Positions 59,877-64,000 of a DNA stretch of 64,000 bases are shown here, in pieces. Origin of the DNA: Acidobacteriota bacterium. GTDB taxonomy: Bacteria; Acidobacteriota; Terriglobia; Bryobacterales; Bryobacteraceae. Where the stretch lies: the NCBI GenBank assembly GCA_017307505.1, contig JAFKEE010000016.1, positions 124,001-188,000 on the forward strand, written 5' to 3'. Each line of letters opens with the position of its first letter. Position 1 is the first letter of the stretch. The notes under the pieces were generated by a model that saw only the letters and a program-made list of their open reading frames with translations, was not told where the DNA came from and made no database searches. The position numbers and the translations under genes are program-made.

Positions 59877-62800
59877 TCACGGCGCTACCGCGAACTCAAA
59901 CACGTTTTCGGAGAGGACTTTGCCGGCGGAGTCGAGGATCTCCGCCTTCAATTCGTAGGGGCCGGGTTTGGCGGGCGCGGCGAATTCCGCTGCACCGAGG
60001 CGAACGACCGAATCGGCAGCAAGGGACACCGGATACTCGCCGGTCTTCCCCTCAAAATGCCAGCGGAGCTTTGCGCCGGGCACGGCGGTCCAGCGGTCGT
60101 TCACGGCCCACAGGCCGCAGCGGACCGTTTCGCCGGGCTTCCATTTGTCGCGATCGTATTCGAAGAGCGCCGCGACGGGCTCGAAGCTACGGCGCACCGT
60201 GTCGTAGACCTTGGTAGGGACGCGGTTGAAGTCAATGGCGGCCATGGTGACGGAGGGCCAGATGTCGATGGCGTGGAAGTGGAGGATGCCGCCGGCGCCC
60301 TCATTCTTGCGGCGGCGCATGCGCTCCAGAGCGATCTGAAAGAGGCGCGCGACATAGGCCTGCGTCTGGGGGATGTACTCTTTCAGCGAGAGCGCGCCCG
60401 GATCGCCCCAGGCTTTCATAGCCTGCGGAATCTGCAGCCGGCGCCAGATCCACTCCTCCTCGTGATCCTTGATGGGCCACTGGTTGGGCATGAACTGGAT
60501 GAGCGTCTCGTAGTTCGGGAGGCTGGTGGCGCCGAGCTCGGAAACAAACTGTTCCTGCATCTGCGTGTACTCCCAGAGCGTGCCGTTGTACCAGCCGTGG
60601 TAGACATGCGAGTCGCCAAAGCGGCCGGTGGAGCGGATGACGGCGCGGCGCTGGGGGTCGAGCGCAGAGGGGCGAGGAAAGAGGTGCTTGGTGATTTCGC
60701 GGTAGTTCTCAAAGTCCTCTTCATCGCTGGTGGCCCAGAGGGCGATGCTGGGATGGTTGCGCGCGTAGCGGACGTGGTTGTCGTAGAGCATGGCGGCACG
60801 CTGGGCGAAGCCGCGGTCGTGCGGGTACCAGGCTTCCAGGAAGTCCTGCCAGATGAGCAGGCCGTACTCGTCCGCCAGGTCGTAGAACTCGCGATTGCTG
60901 AAGTGGCAGTGCAGCCGGATCATGTTGATGTTCATGCCGGCCATCAGCTTGATGTCGCGCTCATACTTCGAGCGGTCCATCTCGGACATGTAGAGGTGGT
61001 AGTAGTAGTTGGTTCCGCGGATGAACATCCGCTTGCCGTTCAGGTAGAAGTCCCAGCCGATCTTCTCGATTTCGCGGATGCCGACCGCCAGGCTCTGGCC
61101 GTCGACAGCACGGCCGCTGGCGTCGAGCAGGCGCACGTCGAGGGTGTAGAGATTCGGCTTGCCGTGGTCGCGGGTCCACCAGAGTTGCGGCTGCGCCACG
61201 GGGATCGTCAAGGTCTGCTTCGTACGGGCGGCGGCTTTCACCTGAATGCGTCCCGAGCCGGGGAAGTTGCGCGGCGACAAGGTCAATTCCCAGGTGAAGC
61301 CGCGATCGACCGCCGCGGCTTCCAACTGGACGCTCACCTCGGCCGCCGCGCCTTTCAGCCGCGTATCCACGGCAACGTCGCGAATCTGCGCTTCCGTGGA
61401 AGCAGCCAGACGGACGCTGCGGGTGATGCCCAGGGCAGTGATGTCGTCAGGCTTCTGGTCGACTGCCCCATAGGCGCCTTTGATGGTGTAGGGACGGTGT
61501 TTCCAGTAGTAATCCACTGGGGTCCACACCCGCACGAGGATCTCGTTCTGCCCGGGGCGCGCCTGGTCCGTGACATCGAACTCATACGGGTCGATGTAGC
61601 CTTCGTGTCGGCCGACGTAGGCGCCATTGAGGTAGGTGTCAGCGTAATAGTCGGTGGCCTCGAACTGGAGACGCAGGCGTTTGCCCTGGAAGCGCTCAGG
61701 AACAGTAAAGGTGCGTTTGTACCACCATTCCTTGTAGCTGACCCATTCGGCGTCGCGGCTGTAGATCTTTGACGGATCGAGCCACTGAACGTGGACGGAG
61801 CCGGGCACCTGCACGGTCTTCCAGCCGGAGGTGGGCGGACCTTCGCCCTTTTCGACAAAAGCGAGTTGCCAGGGGCCATCCAGCGGGAGGGCGTCCTGCT
61901 GGAAAGGGGTTGCCGGGCCGGCGCCGACGGTGGCCGCGACGAGGCGTTCAGCCGGTTCCTGGATGGCCACAGCGGTGGCGGTGACGGCGCTCACCTGCAC
62001 GAGCAGGGGCTGCCGCAACATGCGGTTCTCCTGGCGGGCGGCGACGGCGGTCATGGAGCCTTGCCACTCCGGAAAGGTCACCGCGATCTCCGTGGCGCCT
62101 TCCGGCTTACGGGCCTCAAAGCGGCGGGTACCGGCCCCGGTCCAGCGGAGGGCGGAGTCGAGGGCAACGATGCCCAGGGCTCCATAGTTCTCGGCGCCCT
62201 GGTAGTAGACCATGTGGCCGCCCGGCAGAGTGGGCCAGTTGCGCGGACCGACGTCGCGCGGCAGGGGTTCCTCTTCGCCGGGTCCGCCAGGAAACTCGTA
62301 TTCCGAACCGTCTTTGCAGCGATCGAAGGGCACGTAGGGGCTGGCCGAGATGGCGGCGAACCGGAAGCCGCGCGAGGCTTTCCAGCGGAACCAGGCATTG
62401 CCGGAGGTCCAGGTGATCTCCCAGCTTTCGTTGGCGCGGGTCAGCTTGAGGCGGCCGCGGAGCGGGCCGGTTTCCAAAAGCTCCACGGCGGTGAAGCCGC
62501 CTTGCCCGCCGAGGGTAGTCCAGCCGGTGTTCTGGCCGCTCACCCCGGTGACGGGCGCGGGCGAGAAGCGTTCGGCCTCGGGCGTGGTTTCGTGAACGTC
62601 GCCTTTCAGCGCCTCGCCTCCTTCCGGCGTGGTCTCGACGAGATTCAGGGACTTCTGCGGACCGGTCCGCAGGGTGTAGGCCTCGACGATGGCTGCTGCC
62701 TTGAGGTCGATGACGGCGCGGAAGAAGGCATTGCCGAACTCGACGCGGTTCAGGCCCAGCCGGCGCAGGAGGATCGGATTCACGAACGGGGTGGAGGCTT

Positions 62801-63077
62801 TCGTGTCGCAGCAGGACACGTTGTAGACCGGCAATTCACCCGGAATTAGCGAAGCGGGAAAGAGCAACTGTCCGGCGCTGACCTGCCAGGGGAGTTCCTT
62901 GCCGTCTGGATTGGTAATGGTGAAGCCTGTGGCGTGTCCGCCCAGTTTGGCGAGCGGCACCGCCACTGCTTCGTTGGTCCGGCGGTAGAGCCCGGTGGGC
63001 TCCTCCACCCGCACAGTCCAGACTTGCGCGGCCTGCGAAACACCGGCCAGCAGCAGCAAGAGACTACCGAACCGCAT
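59877..63077 (-). CDS. Large exported glycoside hydrolase family 2 enzyme with extra N-terminal domain
   Basis: 1066 residues with a signal peptide. About 390 residues of unrecognised beta-rich sequence precede a GH2 core: sugar-binding domain (LPLDGPWQLAFVEKGEGPPT, DYYADTYLNGAYVGRHEGYI), immunoglobulin-like domain, and TIM barrel (GKRMFIRGTNYYYHLYMSEM). The putative acid/base E786 lies in WATSDEEDF, where GH2 usually has NE. The nucleophile E847 is in SELGATSLPNYETL. GH2 covers beta-galactosidases, mannosidases and glucuronidases; specificity cannot be told. It ends 14 bp before the next gene. Confidence 0.93.
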   Translation of the reverse strand: MRFGSLLLLLAGVSQAAQVWTVRVEEPTGLYRRTNEAVAVPLAKLGGHATGFTITNPDGKELPWQVSAGQLLFPASLIPGELPVYNVSCCDTKASTPFVNPILLRRLGLNRVEFGNAFFRAVIDLKAAAIVEAYTLRTGPQKSLNLVETTPEGGEALKGDVHETTPEAERFSPAPVTGVSGQNTGWTTLGGQGGFTAVELLETGPLRGRLKLTRANESWEITWTSGNAWFRWKASRGFRFAAISASPYVPFDRCKDGSEYEFPGGPGEEEPLPRDVGPRNWPTLPGGHMVYYQGAENYGALGIVALDSALRWTGAGTRRFEARKPEGATEIAVTFPEWQGSMTAVAARQENRMLRQPLLVQVSAVTATAVAIQEPAERLVAATVGAGPATPFQQDALPLDGPWQLAFVEKGEGPPTSGWKTVQVPGSVHVQWLDPSKIYSRDAEWVSYKEWWYKRTFTVPERFQGKRLRLQFEATDYYADTYLNGAYVGRHEGYIDPYEFDVTDQARPGQNEILVRVWTPVDYYWKHRPYTIKGAYGAVDQKPDDITALGITRSVRLAASTEAQIRDVAVDTRLKGAAAEVSVQLEAAAVDRGFTWELTLSPRNFPGSGRIQVKAAARTKQTLTIPVAQPQLWWTRDHGKPNLYTLDVRLLDASGRAVDGQSLAVGIREIEKIGWDFYLNGKRMFIRGTNYYYHLYMSEMDRSKYERDIKLMAGMNINMIRLHCHFSNREFYDLADEYGLLIWQDFLEAWYPHDRGFAQRAAMLYDNHVRYARNHPSIALWATSDEEDFENYREITKHLFPRPSALDPQRRAVIRSTGRFGDSHVYHGWYNGTLWEYTQMQEQFVSELGATSLPNYETLIQFMPNQWPIKDHEEEWIWRRLQIPQAMKAWGDPGALSLKEYIPQTQAYVARLFQIALERMRRRKNEGAGGILHFHAIDIWPSVTMAAIDFNRVPTKVYDTVRRSFEPVAALFEYDRDKWKPGETVRCGLWAVNDRWTAVPGAKLRWHFEGKTGEYPVSLAADSVVRLGAAEFAAPAKPGPYELKAEILDSAGKVLSENVFEFAVAP

Positions 63078-63082
63078 GGCGT

Positions 63083-64000
63083 TTACTCCCCGGCGAACAA
63101 CTTCTGATAACGGCCAAACCAGTAAGGCAGCAGGAACGCGGCGCCGTCATCCTCGCCGCGGCCTTCGCCGTTGGAATCGATGACGAAGGGATTCGCATTC
63201 CACTTCATCACGGGGCGCTCGTCCGGCGGCAGCAGGGTCGCGGCCTCCGGCTTCTGGAACCGGTCTTTCGTGCCGCTCATGACGACGTCGGCCCGGTGTG
63301 AGTTCTTCACGGACCAGGTGATGAGGTCGATGGGCTGGCGATACAGCGTGCGCACGGCGCCGTGCAGATCGACAGTCCCCTGGGGGCGGCCCATCAGGTA
63401 GATGAGGGTCCAGAGGGGATTGTCCTCGCGCTGGATGTTGGCCCACCACTGGTCGAGGGCCGGGCGGTAGTACTTGTCGAGCAGGGCCGCGTCCGTCTCA
63501 TAGAGGAACAGGCAATAGAACGGCAGCATCGCCAGCTCCTCGTCGGAGTAGTTGATCTCCTCGTGGAGTTCGCGGTAGCGGGCCGTCTGTTCGGCGTACT
63601 TCAGGTCGATGGCCGCTTTGCGGTATTCGCGCTCATACTTCGCGTCTCCGGTAATGTGGGCCGCGGTTTTGAGGAAGCTGAGCAGTTCCAGGCTGTTGAG
63701 GGCCGAGTCGCCGGGCGCTTCGTCGAAGTATTTGCGGGACCACCGGCCCCAGCGTGTCGGTTTGCCGTCGAGGTCGATGAGATAGTAACCGTTCGCCAGG
63801 ATGTGGTCCATGATGCGGCGGGTGGTGGCCACGATGCGCTTCTTCAGGACAGGGTCTGGCAGGAGGTCGTAGGCGATGGCGTAGGCGTACATGTGGCCGA
63901 CGATCTCGTCCGAACTGGTGTCGCCTTTCCAGTAGTACTTCCCATCGTCCGTCCAGTGCCATTCGCCGTCGGTGGGCATGGGCTCGCCCTTCTCAATATA
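63083..64000 (-). CDS. Alpha-helical carbohydrate-type protein, 5' end beyond window
   Basis: At least 305 residues continue upstream past the window edge. The sequence from the edge reads in frame (YIEKGEPMPTDGEWHWTDDG). It parallels the helical domain of the gene at 57799 block by block: SSDEIVGHMYAYAIAYDLLP, YLIDLDGKPTRWGRWS, HITGDAKYEREYRKAAID and GRGEDDGAAFLLPYWFG. It is 5 bp upstream of the GH2 gene. Probably an exported glycan-binding or hydrolase relative. Confidence 0.85.
   Translation of the reverse strand, partial: YIEKGEPMPTDGEWHWTDDGKYYWKGDTSSDEIVGHMYAYAIAYDLLPDPVLKKRIVATTRRIMDHILANGYYLIDLDGKPTRWGRWSRKYFDEAPGDSALNSLELLSFLKTAAHITGDAKYEREYRKAAIDLKYAEQTARYRELHEEINYSDEELAMLPFYCLFLYETDAALLDKYYRPALDQWWANIQREDNPLWTLIYLMGRPQGTVDLHGAVRTLYRQPIDLITWSVKNSHRADVVMSGTKDRFQKPEAATLLPPDERPVMKWNANPFVIDSNGEGRGEDDGAAFLLPYWFGRYQKLFAGE

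Noticed and set aside
59853-61772. 639-codon plus-strand open frame
   Set aside because: Antisense to the GH2 catalytic core; a by-product of high GC codon bias.

Overview
The window is a high-GC, densely coded bacterial chromosome segment. It has no rRNA or tRNA that I could find and no intact insertion sequence. The gene set points to Acidobacteriota, most likely the Solibacter/Bryobacter/Paludibaculum group: CRTAC1 (FG-GAP plus ASPIC/UnbV) proteins, ligand-sensor propellers, DUF1080, Tat-exported Gfo/Idh oxidoreductases, carboxypeptidase-regulatory-like secreted proteins and the ANAR-STGPRT type of hypothetical protein. This assignment is inferred from gene content and style, not from a marker-gene comparison.

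Layout. 1-3432 (minus): secreted double-VOC protein, GMC oxidoreductase and aquaporin. 3565-7250 (plus): an overlapping four-gene operon of DinB-like protein, NRDE protein, a VTT/DedA-ATP-grasp fusion and a methyltransferase. 7184-8751 (minus): MsrQ and MsrP, the periplasmic methionine sulfoxide repair system. 8816-13200 (minus): DoxX, an OlsF-like bifunctional acyltransferase, and a membrane redox operon built around a ferric-reductase-like/Rieske fusion with small membrane proteins. 13222-15960: two SDRs, a YHS protein and a small outer-membrane barrel. 16018-20064: AraB and AraD (divergent), MarC and an exported alpha/beta hydrolase. 20141-24506: CHASE2 adenylate cyclase with a FecR-like partner, two lineage-specific hypothetical genes, and a gene-free stretch with 180-bp-spaced repeats.

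24507-35144 is the most unusual region. After a DUF1080 gene, seven minus-strand genes read from 35144 to 25290 are separated by at most 2 bp or overlap by 4 bp. In transcription order they are an HzsA-like monoheme protein, CRTAC1, a 10-heme cytochrome/YncE propeller/diheme-peroxidase fusion, a sensor propeller, two LivK-type binding proteins and a Rid-fold protein. There is no ABC permease or ATPase. I regard this as the best candidate for an undescribed extracytoplasmic redox or sensing system.

35298-38333 (plus): Gfo/Idh, SUMF1-like and ApbE. 38342-40564: LysR, TauE/SafE and DUF1634. Then gatB, a class A beta-lactamase, DUF2167 and a small secreted protein. 44460-54155: a UDP-glucuronate-epimerase-like gene on plus, converging on an eight-gene minus operon for glycoconjugate synthesis (flavoprotein, integral membrane protein, GT4, epimerase, two GT2s, cobalamin-type radical SAM, ICMT-like methyltransferase). 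54262-64000: Cu/Zn SOD, a secreted CarboxypepD_reg protein, and a minus-strand glycan-degradation operon (sialidase-like protein, sensor propeller/alpha-helical protein, large GH2 enzyme, partial alpha-helical paralogue).
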